DNA of 64,000 nt, taken from NCBI GenBank assembly GCA_022457155.1, contig JAJGOT010000099.1, forward strand, positions 1,453,501 to 1,517,500. Reading direction: 5' to 3'. The notes under the pieces were generated by a model. It had not been told where the DNA came from, searched no databases, and saw only the letters and a list, made by a program, of their open reading frames with translations. Source of the DNA: Cladopsammia gracilis (taxonomy: Eukaryota; Cnidaria; Anthozoa; Scleractinia; Dendrophylliidae). Positions 52,950 to 63,015 of this stretch are shown piece after piece. The position numbers and the translations under genes are program-made. Positions within the stretch are counted from its first letter, which is position 1. Every line of letters starts with the position of its first letter.

Positions 52950-53090
52950 CCGATCGTAGCGATCGCAGCGATCATATGGAAACCATCAATCGCTGCGATC
53001 GCTGAACTATTTTTTTCAGCGATCGCAGCGATCGCAACGATCGTAGCGATCGTAGCGATCGTAGCGATCATATGGAAACCGGGCTTAACT
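52950..53090. mobile_element. CGATCG-rich MITE, copy 2
   Basis: Two GATCATATGGAAACC motifs (about 52972 and 53066) bracket runs of GCGATCGCAGCGATCG and TAGCGATCG. It is almost wholly made of GCGATCGC and CGATCGTAG words, ends GGGCTT, and is a relative of 21657-21835. Confidence 0.5.
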
Positions 53091-53319
53091 GACAACACCA
53101 GAGAGGCCGTTTTTTAAAAAATCGAAAACTGAATACAATTATTCTGCTCCCAGACGCCCCTGTCTAGCCGTCTCTGTTCGATTATTTATCTCTTTTCAGT
53201 AAAATATCGTTTATAGTTATTCTTTGCTTATGCATAAACTCTGAAATAGAAAAAAAAAATAACAATTTCAGAGTGTTTGTAAATCGGCGGTGAAACTGAG
53301 AATTTATCGTGGATCGGCA

Positions 53320-53650
53320 ACCCGGGGGGAGGGGGTACTCAACAAAGTTTTGCACAGGGATGCTCCGCCCCGAGGTTCAAACCCTTACCCTTTCATATAC
53401 CGTTTTTGACAGAAAAGGTACCCCTTTCATATACCTTTCATTGAAAATGTTACCCTTTCATATACCTTTCAATGAAAATGGTACCCCTTTCATATAGCCT
53501 TTACGTGCGTCTGTTTGATATATTTTGAAAGACCCTTTTTATGCCTCAACGGTGTGTTTTCGGTACCCTTTCCTATTCTTCGTGAAATCTCTACCCTTTC
53601 ATATATACTTCAACTCGTGATATCCCGACCCTTTCATATACTTCTAGCCT
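53320..53650. mobile_element. GAAAGGGTA word-repeat MITE, copy 2 (inverted, right end lost)
   Basis: Starts ACCCGGGG then GGTACTCAACAAAGTTTTGC and GATGCTCCGCCCCG, followed by TACCCTTTCATATACC units. Relative to 44634-45039 it is inverted. The second poly-G end is missing; the repeats stop near 53648. Confidence 0.7.
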
Positions 53651-53795
53651 AAACGACTCGGTTCGTGATCGAAACCTTTCAGCTAATTACTCTTGCGGTT
53701 TTCGCGGTTCCCGTCTCGAATCTGATTGGTCGCAGAACAATAAACATTCCAGAAATAATTCGCTATTTTATATTAACCTTTGTTGGGTATTTTAA

Positions 53796-54599
53796 GGTCG
53801 CGGGGGACACCTGGCCATGAATAAATTCATAAGGCAAAATTTTAGCAGGAGTGTCACTTTGAAAAACGTTATATCCTGAACGTTTGAAAGCCGATTTCGC
53901 TAACATTTAACAGAGATATTGGAGAATAATAGAAGTGCATAAGGATTGTTTTTTATTGAAGGGATCGCGCTTTGCGTCAATGCTGTAAGCTACTAAAGAT
54001 AGCTTGTTTTAAAACGTGGTTTTGTGTCCAAGTTTGCTCCTCGAGAAGAACACAAAGCAAGTTGATTTCGCCAATCACTGATCCGTCAAAACGTCTATTG
54101 TGTCATATCTGACTTCGATTTTTTGATTTCAACTTTAATTAAAAGTTATTAGCTTTTTAAGGAGTAAAATTGTCCATGTTAGAATTTGAAGCCTCATATC
54201 TTCCCTTTGAAAGCCTATTTAAAAATTTTGAGTCAGATATGACAATCTACAATACACCTAGTTTACCTCCCTGCAGTATCAACTCATGAAATTCTCTATC
54301 CGCGCTGAATTCTTGGACACAAAATTGCTTGTTTTTACGCTTCCGACGGCTTCCCGAGCAAACACGAATGCAAAAAATATATATATGGTAATTTTGCCAA
54401 TTTTCATCCTCGGGCTATTGTCAACACTTCATGCAGAAAGAACAAAGCGTTGACACGCTTTGCACCTGCAATTATTGATGCAGAAACATTACAGAGCCTG
54501 TTCGTGAATATTTCGCGCATTTTCGGTATCAGCCGTCGCACTTCGTGCATACTCTTTTCATAAATGCATACTGATGAACGGAACCTGTCCCCCGCGACC
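53796..54599. mobile_element. 804-bp element with GGTCGCGGGGGACA ends and TTAA target
   Basis: GGTCGCGGGGGACA at 53796 and its complement ending at 54599 form perfect 14-bp terminal inverted repeats, each flanked by TTAA. This is the target duplication of piggyBac-type elements. No transposase ORF. Confidence 0.75.
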
Positions 54600-54605
54600 T
54601 TAATT

Positions 54606-55370
54606 TTAATTTTTTGATAATTTGTTACCCGCGACTTTTACCCGCACCCGCACCGATTACCCGCACCCGCGACTTTGAGTCGCGACTCGCGACCCGCGAC
54701 AAAAAGTTACACTCGTTTCTTTTTTACGTGGTCCGTTGGCTTTCGTATTAATTATGATTGACGGCAGGGAATAACGCAACTGTTGGTGGAGATTTGAATT
54801 TCAAATTCCGCATGTTATTGAAAGGCGCAGTAAAAAGAGAACGAATAAGTGCTCAAAACGAAATCGTTTTCAGTACGCTTTTCGTCGTGGCGGATATGTA
54901 AAAACCCAGCTTGGTGTCACGGTAACGCAACAACCGTTGTTTACTCGCCGTTGTAGAAATTTTAAACGAATTATGGTTTATTTCAAAAGCGTCGTGTGAA
55001 GCACTGTGGAAAAAACCCAAGCTGATTCTAATACATTATCAAGAACAACCTTTAATTACTCCAATGACACAGTTTAAGAAAAAATCTGAATTATACCACA
55101 TAGCGAGAAACACATTTGAATTTTAACGGTATTTGCGGGATCTTTTCCGTTTAAAAATAAAGCAGTTTCCTGCGCATTTTTTGCTTTTATAAACAAAAGT
55201 AAAGTAAAGTTATATATTTGTTATAATTGTGAGGCACTTCCACTATTAATAAACGGTATAATAATCCTTAGGATTTTATTTTCTTGAAGAAGAGAAGTCA
55301 TTGAAAAATATCAATTTCAGACTTACGTGCGGGTACTTTCGGGATCGTTGCGGGTCAAATTTGTTTTTCT
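54606..55370. mobile_element. tentative ACCCGC word-repeat element
   Basis: TTTGTTACCCGCGAC plus ACCCGCACCCGC units lie near 54616-54705, with a GCGGGTACTTTCGGG...GCGGGTCAAATTTG end near 55328-55360, roughly inverted. The central part includes a half MITE. Confidence 0.35.
54714..54830 (+). repeat. half copy of the 28842-29125 MITE
   Basis: Matches the right half of that element from TTTCTTTTTTACGTGGTCCG to CATGTTATTGAAAGGCGCAG. The left arm is absent. Confidence 0.7.
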
Positions 55371-55639
55371 CAGTTTTCTCAGAAATAATGCGTTCCTGAT
55401 GAAAATGAAATACATCAAATTTCTTCCCTACTCAGTCGCTCTTTGTTAGCAGAAAATAAGCGAAACTAATTTGTCGAGTGTTGCCATCGAATGCTCGGTA
55501 TTTCCTGACCGTCGCTCATAAGCGCCATTTGAAACTTGTGTTTTCCACTTTGCTACCTTTTCATTAATATTTTTTTATAGCGGTCTTTTAGAGCGGTCTA
55601 AATTGCTCAACATTGAGCGACAGACCTATGCGGTAAATA
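54831..55639. other. intergenic, nothing further identified
   Basis: Apart from the tentative ACCCGC terminus near 55330, nothing is recognised. Confidence 0.4.
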
Positions 55640-55945
55640 AGTGACTGTTGTCACTATTTCCAGACACAACCGCGTTTCAACCGAACACGATGGTTGGGAT
55701 TTAGTTTCAATGGAAAGTTTCTACCAAATTACAAACCAAAACCGGTTTAGGTTGAAGGGTTGTTATCAATAGAATACGGCCTAAGATGAATCCTTTCAAG
55801 TAAAAAATTAAAGCAATTTCAAGGCTGGAGGTAGAAAACATAATTAAAAGATAAAAAATGTATTAAAAAACAGTGAGTTAGCAAACACTACTTAGTGATA
55901 TCATTTTAATTGTATTGGATAAAACTCCTTTTGAATACCTTTTTC
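55640..55945. repeat. 3-prime flank of BTB module F, part 1 (empty DIRS site)
   Basis: Collinear with 10545-10795 plus 15631-15694. GAGTTAGCAAAC near 55875 is the uninterrupted form of the DIRS site. It is cut at ACCTTTTTC (55945) by the next element and resumes at 58464. Confidence 0.8.
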
Positions 55946-56124
55946 ACCAGGCATGACCGATCAATGATCAATGACATCAATGAGTAATCAATGGATAATC
56001 AATGGGTAATCAATTGATAAATCATTGAGTATTGCCAATACTCAATGAGTAATCAATGATAAATCGAACCCAAAAAATTTTGTGGGTCATTGATTACTCA
56101 TTGATGTCACTGATTACTCATTTT

Positions 56125-56475
56125 ATACCAACAGAGACTTTCCAGTACACCCATTTCTCTTCCTGCCACCCACCAGGGGTCAGAATAGGGCTCACAAAAG
56201 GTGAAGCCCTGAGACTTTTAAGAACAACTTCCTCAGCGAAATCATTCAGTGAGAATATCAACAACTTCAAAGCACGCCTCCGTGCTAGAGGCTACACTCA
56301 CAATCTCATTTATTGAGAAAATATTTTTTGAGGTAAAATTCAATGAATGGAAGTCATCTTTGCAGCAAAAGGAGAATGTGCGAAAAAGAATTCTGCCTTT
56401 CGTAACAACGTACCACCCGGCATTGCGTAATCTTAAAAACATCTTAATGAGCAAATGGCGTTTAAGTAATGATCC
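56125..56475 (+). pseudogene. PLE reverse transcriptase relic inside the ATCAATGA element
   Basis: Reads TETFQYTHFSSCHPP, GEALRLLRTTSSAKSF, NINNFKARLRARGYTHNLI, then after a stop/frameshift KRILPFVTTYHPALRNLKN and LMSKWRL. It corresponds to the region after the RT catalytic core. Confidence 0.6.
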
Positions 56476-56916
56476 GCAGAAGAAGGATAGCGCGGAACGG
56501 CAAAGTACGATGGAATGTCAACTTTTTTCATTGTTACAACTAGTGATCTCATTGGCCTAGACTCAAAAACCGCTAAAAAGTTACGGTTCAAGGTGCATTT
56601 TGTCAATTTTTTTAAGGTTTCAAGTAATTTGAGACCCAATCGCACAACATGCAATTTTTAAAAGATATTGTATTTGGGGAACTTCATCAACGAAGCAAAA
56701 TTATTAGCTATTGTCTTCTGCTATAATAATTCTGATTAAGTACGAACATTTCCCAAAATTTATCTGACGCAAATGCATTTTCTTTATTTTTATAATGAAA
56801 TATAATTATTAATCATCAGCTCCTCCACTATTCTTGAAATCAAAGATATTCTATGTGGGAAAGGGCCAATGCCGCAGAACAATGAAGTTCGCTATCGTTC
56901 TTATGAGGGTCTAAAA

Positions 56917-58108
56917 TAGGGTTTCCCAATCCCGCTTCCCGTCACTTTTTTTCCTTTCATCCCGCCATCCCGCTTGCTTCGAACATGTCATCCCGATCCC
57001 GCTTCCAAAATACTTTTTTTGCATGACAAGTCCAAGTTTTTTCCGGACGAGACGGGATTTCCGCGGGCTAATGCACTACAACCTCGGTGTTTGTTTACGG
57101 TAAACAGCAGCAGTCAGTTTAGTTTGGTAAATTTATCCGCTTTTGAGTAAGTGTTGAGGAGCCAAATGAAAGTTTTCTTTATCGGAGAACAGCGCATGGA
57201 CCATGACGAAGGCCCTCCGGCACACCAAACTTCAAAATTTAAAAAAAAATCACTTTTATTTAAGTGTCAGAGGTATTTAGCACGTAGTACTAATTGGGGA
57301 CACTTTCCAGAACTAATTGGAATTTGGAAGTGGATTTTGAGGAGAGGGGAAAACCGGAGTACCCGGAGAAAAACGTCTCGGAGCAAGGAGAGAACCAACA
57401 ACAAACTTCAAAAACAAACTTTAAAACAGGCCTACTACATAGGGGTTACTCACGAAATCTGATAGAGAAAACTCTATCAAAAATAAAATTCGAAGAAAGG
57501 TAAAATGTGCTTTTTAAACAGGAGTAGAAATCTGCCCCGGCTTTGTGAGAAAATACCAGTCATCAGTGCCAAATCTAAAAAAAATTAATGTTAAACTGGA
57601 ACATAATACAGAACCAACCACTGCCACGACAAATCTACAAAGAACCGCACATGATATCTTTTAAAAAGGCAAATCCTTCAAAGATATACTCGCTAAAGCA
57701 AAAATATACTTCCTGTTTTAACATTTTAATGGTTCCTTTTTCACAAAATTGCGACACCGTAACAGGTACTGATTTAAGCACTCGTCGGATTGATAAAGAT
57801 CAGGACTTCTGAAATGACTTCAAAGATAGACAGGATAGAAAAAGCGGTTAAAAAAAAATCACCTTTGTAAACATCCAGACTATAGTCTTCCTTCGCGGAA
57901 TCGTGAAATATCCGAGTGCATTGTCGTCATATCATCATCCATCTCGTTTCCCGCCCGGAAAAATCAAGAATTCCCGCGTCCCGCCATACAAATGACGAAC
58001 TTCCCGCTTCCCGCCCACCTCTAACCATCCCGCATCCCGCCTTCAAATTATCTTTCATCCCGCATCCTGACAGCGAAAAAAGGCTTATCCCGCATTCCGC
58101 CAACCCTA
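56917..58108. mobile_element. ATCCCGC word-repeat element
   Basis: The left end TAGGGTTTCCCAATCCCGC is mirrored by GCATTCCGCCAACCCTA at the right. Both ends carry degenerate CATCCCGCTTCCCGC words, pointing inward. The interior includes further PLE-like pieces. Nested in 55946-58463. Confidence 0.6.
57400..57730 (+). pseudogene. second PLE RT relic
   Basis: 57405-57500 reads FKTGLLHRGYSRNLIEKTLS then KIKFEER. 57590-57690 reads WNIIQNQPLPRQIYKEPHMI then SFKK. These follow one another in a Penelope-type RT but lie in different frames. Confidence 0.5.
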
Positions 58109-58129
58109 TGTTAGGCCATCTCTTATGTG

Positions 58130-58260
58130 GAGCACTACTTAATTCAGAACCAACCATCGCTAAGAGAACTGTACAAAGAGCTTCCCCTTATCTCATACAA
58201 AAAAGGAAAATCCTTGGAGGATATCACGAGCTTATGAGTCATGTCTGGCCTGTCAACACC
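58130..58260 (+). pseudogene. third PLE RT fragment (weak)
   Basis: Broken readings SEPTIAKRTVQRASPYLIQK and KILGG resemble a diverged QNQPLLRxIYKEPPLISYKK segment. Low confidence. Confidence 0.35.
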
Positions 58261-58463
58261 TCTTTTCATGCAAATCAATGACTAATCAATGACATCAATG
58301 ACTAATCAATGACTAAAAATTTTGTGGGTCATTGATTAGTCATTGAGTACTCATTGAGTATTGGCAATAATCGATGAGTAATCAATTGATTACTTATTGA
58401 TTACCTATTGATTACTCATTGATTACATTGATGTCATTGATATCATTGATTAGTTAAGCCTGG

Positions 58464-58600
58464 TTTACAGTAAATATTGTGTGTGCACACCATTAAGCAA
58501 ACCACAATAGCAACCCCCTGAAGTAGCAATAGCAAACTGTGATTAATCGGTCGTTACTTTCAGAACTTTTGAAAGTGAGGGTATATCACTGTACAAAAAC
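58464..58600. repeat. 3-prime flank of BTB module F, part 2
   Basis: Resumes TTACAGTAAATATTGTGTGTG exactly where the flank was cut at 55945, and runs to the BTB stop codon. Confidence 0.75.
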
Positions 58601-59926
58601 CTATACAGAAAACAGAAATTCGGGAAACTGACCATAGTCAGTAGTTGTTTTGTTACTATTTACATTTGAAAATCTAAATGTCACACCAGATACGTGCACA
58701 GAATATAAACCGTCATATCCATAAACAGAGTTCGGATCAGATATTAAGGCTTCAATTTTGTACCTACTATTCTTCTTCAAAACAGCTGCAGAGTCGAACA
58801 AAACTTCAAATCCATAGTAGCTATAGTTTGTGCATTGCAAAAGCTTTGAACAATATGTTCCTGATTTGGACACTAGAGTTAAATTATTACTAGCATCCTT
58901 CACTTCCAATGTTACTGTGTAGTTGTAGTTGATGTTCTCACTGCCAAACAAACACAGCCCATGTAATGTGATGTCTTTGTCCACACTAAAACCAATAACG
59001 TCCACGTTGTCACCGTCGTCGTAAGTCCACTCACATGATTCCGTAGAGAGAAACCTGCCACAACGGTGAATGACACTAGGACGTCTTCGAGTCATCGAAA
59101 ACCCCGTAGGGGAAGTCAGTTTTAAGCTCAAAAACTTAAAAATAGTGATGATTTCATCTGGAGTAAGAATTTTTTCATCAACAACAACACCAGCAAATTC
59201 TTCTAGTTTCAACACTGGAAAGCGTATTGATTTGATAATTTCTTCGCCAAGAATTCTTCTTTTCATTTCACCATTAGCCGCTAAGCCTTGCTTTTCACAT
59301 TGTTTTGTTGCCCACAGATTAACAGCTTTAAACAACTCGACCTCTTTTATCGTCAAATTGTCTCTTGAGACTACGACCTTAAGTAAGGACTTCTCAATTG
59401 TCTCAAATACATCCGATTTAACAGCCGCTTCCGTCTGAAAGTCGATCACTTTCCAGCATCGATCAACGAGGCTTTTTTCTTCATATTTCTGTGCAGCTGG
59501 CAGGATGGAGAAAACGTTCGACGGATCTAACTTATCTTGCAGATAATCAGTGCATTTATCAGCAAGTGAAGGGACCATGTATTTCTTAGCCAAGTATAAC
59601 ACTCCCATCACATTATTTCCGCTCAAGTTGACTTCATCGCTATACATGTGCCGAAACAACTCCAGCAGACTCTCGTACTCACAGTCAGGCAGTTCAATGG
59701 AGTCTCTAGTCTCCGCTAGCTCACCGTAAAACATGGCTTCAAACACAGGACTGCCAATCGACAATACAAACTTGTGAGCAGCAATCACTTGTTTACTTTC
59801 ACTTTTACTGTCGCCATTTTGAACAACATGAAACTTCACATCGCTGAGGCGATCGTTGTTGAACATAAACTTGGCTCTTTCTCTGATGGTGGGCCTTGTT
59901 GTTTGCCAGTTTGTTTCGGTGGACAT
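58601..59926 (-). CDS. BTB-BACK-PHR protein, copy F (intact)
   Basis: 441 aa, complete, single exon. BTB is at about 20-132, with a longer insert (HVVQNGDSKSESKQVIAAHK) that adds residues versus copies D and E. BACK is at about 135-250 (DFQTEAAVKSDVFETIEKSL, AVNLWATKQCEKQG). PHR is at about 295-441 (VIHRCGRFLSTES, DKDITLHGLCLFGSEN with an extra INY, SYYGFEVLFDSAAVL, ending PEFLFSV). The AVNLWATK, LKLEEFAG and NNVMGVLYL segments are closest to copy C. Expected cullin-3 adaptor by family. Its module was hit on both sides: the ATCAATGA element downstream, and a LINE and a MITE upstream. Confidence 0.92.
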   Translation of the reverse strand: MSTETNWQTTRPTIRERAKFMFNNDRLSDVKFHVVQNGDSKSESKQVIAAHKFVLSIGSPVFEAMFYGELAETRDSIELPDCEYESLLELFRHMYSDEVNLSGNNVMGVLYLAKKYMVPSLADKCTDYLQDKLDPSNVFSILPAAQKYEEKSLVDRCWKVIDFQTEAAVKSDVFETIEKSLLKVVVSRDNLTIKEVELFKAVNLWATKQCEKQGLAANGEMKRRILGEEIIKSIRFPVLKLEEFAGVVVDEKILTPDEIITIFKFLSLKLTSPTGFSMTRRRPSVIHRCGRFLSTESCEWTYDDGDNVDVIGFSVDKDITLHGLCLFGSENINYNYTVTLEVKDASNNLTLVSKSGTYCSKLLQCTNYSYYGFEVLFDSAAVLKKNSRYKIEALISDPNSVYGYDGLYSVHVSGVTFRFSNVNSNKTTTDYGQFPEFLFSV

Positions 59927-60065
59927 ATTTGTTTAGTGGAACGGGTGCAGAGTCCAGATATTCCGATTTCTTCGCCTCTACAGGCACTCAACAACAGCAA
60001 TCGTTTATCAGTCAAGCAGGAAATAATGTCGAAGACAGCGCCCAATATGCATATCAATTTAAGTC

Positions 60066-60090
60066 CAAGACGTCACGCAATCCAACCTGT
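60066..60090 (-). promoter_or_regulatory. CRE-like motif upstream of BTB copy F
   Basis: AAGACGTCACGCAATCC about 145 bp upstream of the ATG, at the same place as in copies A and B. Confidence 0.35.
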
Positions 60091-60187
60091 CACGAAAACG
60101 ATAAAATATTTTTGCACTGACAAGACGGATTATTTGTGCACTGTATCTTAAGTTTAAGATGGTCTGAGGTCACAAAATATGGAAAAA

Positions 60188-61630
60188 ATAACAACAACAA
60201 CAACAACAATTTATTGAGGAATTTCCATTTCTATACATCGCATTACCTTATATAAATTATATAATTATATAATTATGTAAATTTCTAATACAGTTTCACT
60301 TGTTATATAACTTTTTATACCTAGAGTTCATGATTTCATAGACAAAAGCAGCAACTGATCTACAAATAAATGGGTCGATGCTATTAAAGAGGAACAAAAT
60401 TTTTGAACTAATATCTAATTGTTTAAAAAATTGGTATTTTGCAGTGATTTCATCAAAAATTTGATTCGAAAGCTATCATAAAAAGTGCAAGAGAATAGAA
60501 CGTGAGATTCGTTTTCAACATCATTAACCTGGCACAAAGTGCAAATTCTTAAATTTTCAGGAGTTTTTGGTACAGTATGTCTTCCAGTTTCAATGCGGAG
60601 TTGATGATTTCCTAAGCGAAATTTATTTATAGTGGTTCTATGGAGGGGATTTATAATAGCATCTGAAAAAACAGTTTGTTAAGTGTCTGTTTTAAAAGAG
60701 TTGTAAAAGCACAGTTTTCTGTTTGAGTTAAGAAGTGAGAGTTGATGGTTAATTAATGCTTTACGTATATTTTGGTTGACGTGGTTAATAAACGCTTTAC
60801 AGTTGTTGTCATTTAAAACCATGGAACTAGAAATATACTTTTTGCATAGCATTTTAATTTTCTTTGACAATCCGGGCTGGTTTTTGTCAGCCATTTCTTT
60901 AGAAATCTGCAAACATTGTTTTGCAATGTTATTTTCTGGTAAAGTTTGTAAATGTATCCAAAATTTGAGAATGGAAGTGTCGATATTCAATTTCAAGGAT
61001 AATCTTCCGAGTTCATTTCTAGCTGCAACGTTTGGGCATTGTTTATTTACTCCTAGGGATTGCTTACAGAGGAAAATATGCGTTTTTTCTATTTCATCTT
61101 TTTCCCAAGTACTAATGTCATCTTTATCATAGATTCCCCATACCTCAGACCCGTAGAGAAGAATTGGCAAAAAGAGTGAATTAAAAAGTTTATTAGTCAT
61201 ATTAAGTGGAACTTTGGAGAAATCTAAATAACGACGGGTAGCAAAGAAGGATCTTCTTACCTTATCTTTTGTATTTAATTTACTGAATTTAAAGTTTCCT
61301 TTATTAAAAAATTTGATTCCTAGATAAGTGTAATTGTTGACAATATCAATGTTTTGGTTGTTAATCTGAAAGAAATACTTATCAAGAATCGATTTCCTAA
61401 ATTTATTCTGGAAGATCATTACTTTAGTTTTCTTTGGATTCACAGACAAAAGCCAGTTATTACAATATTTCGAAAGAACGGAGAGAGCCTTTTCTAGCCC
61501 TCTGGCCGAGTGAGAAATTAAAACTAGATCATCTGCATAGAGAAGGCAGTTTAAACGGGATCCATTTGGTAAAACTATGGGATCTGTGTCTTCTCGGTCA
61601 AGTAGAAAAGGAATTTCATTTAGATATAAC
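60188..61630 (-). mobile_element. 5-prime truncated LINE with (GTT)n tail
   Basis: On the minus strand the element ends in a (TTG)n tail (AAC repeats at 60189-60209 on the plus strand) and is cut at the 5-prime side near 61625. ATAAC at 60188 and 61626 is a likely short target duplication. The flanks rejoin as BTB-module 5-prime flank, GGTCACCGGCACTTGAATAA, as in 27660 and 31862. Confidence 0.8.
60415..61625 (-). pseudogene. LINE reverse transcriptase C-terminal half
   Basis: The frame begins IPFLLDREDTDPIVLPNGSR and has the catalytic LLYADDLVLI box near 61540, then NWLLSVNPKKTKVMIF, NNYTYLGIKF and LFLPILLYGSEVWGIYD, typical of the RT thumb in jockey/RTE-like LINEs. An in-frame TAA at 60681-60679 breaks it. 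The frame continues 87 codons (NKFRLGNHQLRIETGRHT, ICTLCQ...ESHVLFSC) to TAG at 60415. The N-terminal RT fingers and endonuclease are missing. Confidence 0.85.
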
Positions 61631-62509
61631 GGTCACCGGCACTTGAATAAAAGTTTTCAAACTGTCTTATTTGAATGCTATAAATTCGGACAGTGTTGGA
61701 CACGGTCCACGTGATTTCATTTGTCCAATCACATGTCAGCTCATCTGTAGCTTTGGAACTGGTGCAATCTCGTTCCCAGAGTCCGCGTTACCCTTGGTCC
61801 ATGGCGCTGTCCAAAAGGATGGCGGCTCTTGGGTCGGAAATGGGACAGGTGATGAAGCTGCAGAAAGCTATAGAAAGCTTTAAAGCTTATCTTAAATTAT
61901 ATAAAAAAGATTTTGAACCACTATCCCTAGAGTAACTCTGATTGTTTCTCTCCAAACCTTCCCCTGATATCTTTCACCGTATTGTTTTACTATCGTTATG
62001 TTTTGTTTTCTTTTTCAGCAAAGACGTATCCTTTTTTTTTCACCGGCCTATCTTCCTTTGAGGCTCCTTAATTGCTCTATAATCGCACTTGTAACCTCTT
62101 TTTTATAATTGGTAGTTTTTGTAGACAGTATTTAAAATCCTTTTTGTCGCTGCTGTTTTCTGCTGTTTGCAGTTGCCGATATTACTTTATTTTGTGTGTG
62201 TGCGTGTGTGTATGTGTTTGTAAGCTAAAGGTACGTAAGGCTAAGAGTAATGTAGTAACATGTAAGTAAAAAAATATTACGTAATTTAGCTCTAATTTGT
62301 AAGTAGTTTGCATTTTAGTTCAATAAAAGAAAAGAAGGCGGAGAAGGGTGGTGGGGGTGGGGAGGCCTCAAGTAATAGAGGATGACCCAATCATATCTTA
62401 TGCATAAAAAAACAGTGAGCCAATGGAAAACTGTAAAGTGTCGTCTCGTTAAAAGCGGTGCACTCGATTTCGCAATTCTTAATCTCAATGTTTTGAATTT
62501 AAGCATTTT
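61631..62509. repeat. 5-prime flank of BTB module F, part 2
   Basis: Collinear with 31862-32180 and 6240-6640 at its ends, with extra AT-rich sequence between (61930-62330), including a (TG)n run at 62194-62219. It ends at ATTTAAGCATTTTGTCAGGTG, where the next MITE is inserted. Confidence 0.6.
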
Positions 62510-62517
62510 GTCAGGTG

Positions 62518-62884
62518 GGGGTGGCGAATGGTACCTTTAAAATCGTGGGTCTCGGAAAATTTTGGTTCGGTCTCGAAATCTCGGCAGTTTTTGTTTTAAC
62601 TCTCAAAGTCTCGTTTGGCTGGTGCTTTTTCTGTCTCGGAGTCTCGGATTTTTTTCCTCGAGGTCTCGGAGTCTCGGATACTTTTGTCAAGCATTCTCAT
62701 TCTTCATCCTTGTGTGTTGTTTGATAGGTGATTTGGATATTTTTAGCACAGAGTCTCGGGCTCGGTTTTTTCCCACATTAGGTCTCGGGCTCGGATTTTA
62801 TAACGTAGCTGCGGTCGCGGTCTCGGATTTTGAAACAAGGGTCTCGGCGTCTCGGCGAGTCTCGGATTTATCATTCGCCACCCC
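62518..62884. mobile_element. GTCTCGG word-repeat MITE, hAT-like target duplication
   Basis: Ends GGGGTGGCGAATG and CATTCGCCACCCC, flanked by GTCAGGTG and TTCAGGTG (8 bp, one mismatch), as for hAT elements. The interior is degenerate GTCTCGGA[G/T] words. No ORF of note. Confidence 0.75.
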
Positions 62885-62892
62885 TTCAGGTG

Positions 62893-63015
62893 AAAAATTG
62901 GCTGATAAAAGGCCATCAATTGGCAAATAGAAATTCCCCGTTCAGAAACTAGCGTAAACAAAAACGTTAATAGTTGCGTTTGTGTAGATCATGCACACTG
63001 CTATTTCTGCATTCC
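62893..63015 (-). pseudogene. GPCR relic, TM7 region
   Basis: The minus reading AVCMIYTNATINVFVYASF, followed by a stop, matches TM7 of the receptor at 1018-2124. It sits in the expected place upstream of BTB copy F. Confidence 0.75.

Larger units (their letters stand above)
55946..58463. mobile_element. 2.5-kb element with ATCAATGA-repeat inverted ends
   Basis: Outer ends ACCAGGC (left) and GCCTGGT (right). About 170 bp inside each are mirrored arrays of degenerate ATCAATGA[C/G]T words, including GAGTATTGCCAATACTC and AAAATTTTGTGGGTCATTGA. The interior holds PLE RT fragments and an ATCCCGC element. It is inserted in the 3-prime flank of BTB copy F. Confidence 0.7.

Noticed and set aside
55960..56060. 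ATCAATGA arrays as a possible CRISPR
   Set aside because: The units are short, degenerate and without uniform spacers. They form mirrored ends of an element in an animal genome.
57240..57400. Frame reading RGKPEYPEKNVSEQGENQQQ as a gene
   Set aside because: It is a short frame next to a PLE relic with frequent shifts. There is no start, no domain and no continuity.
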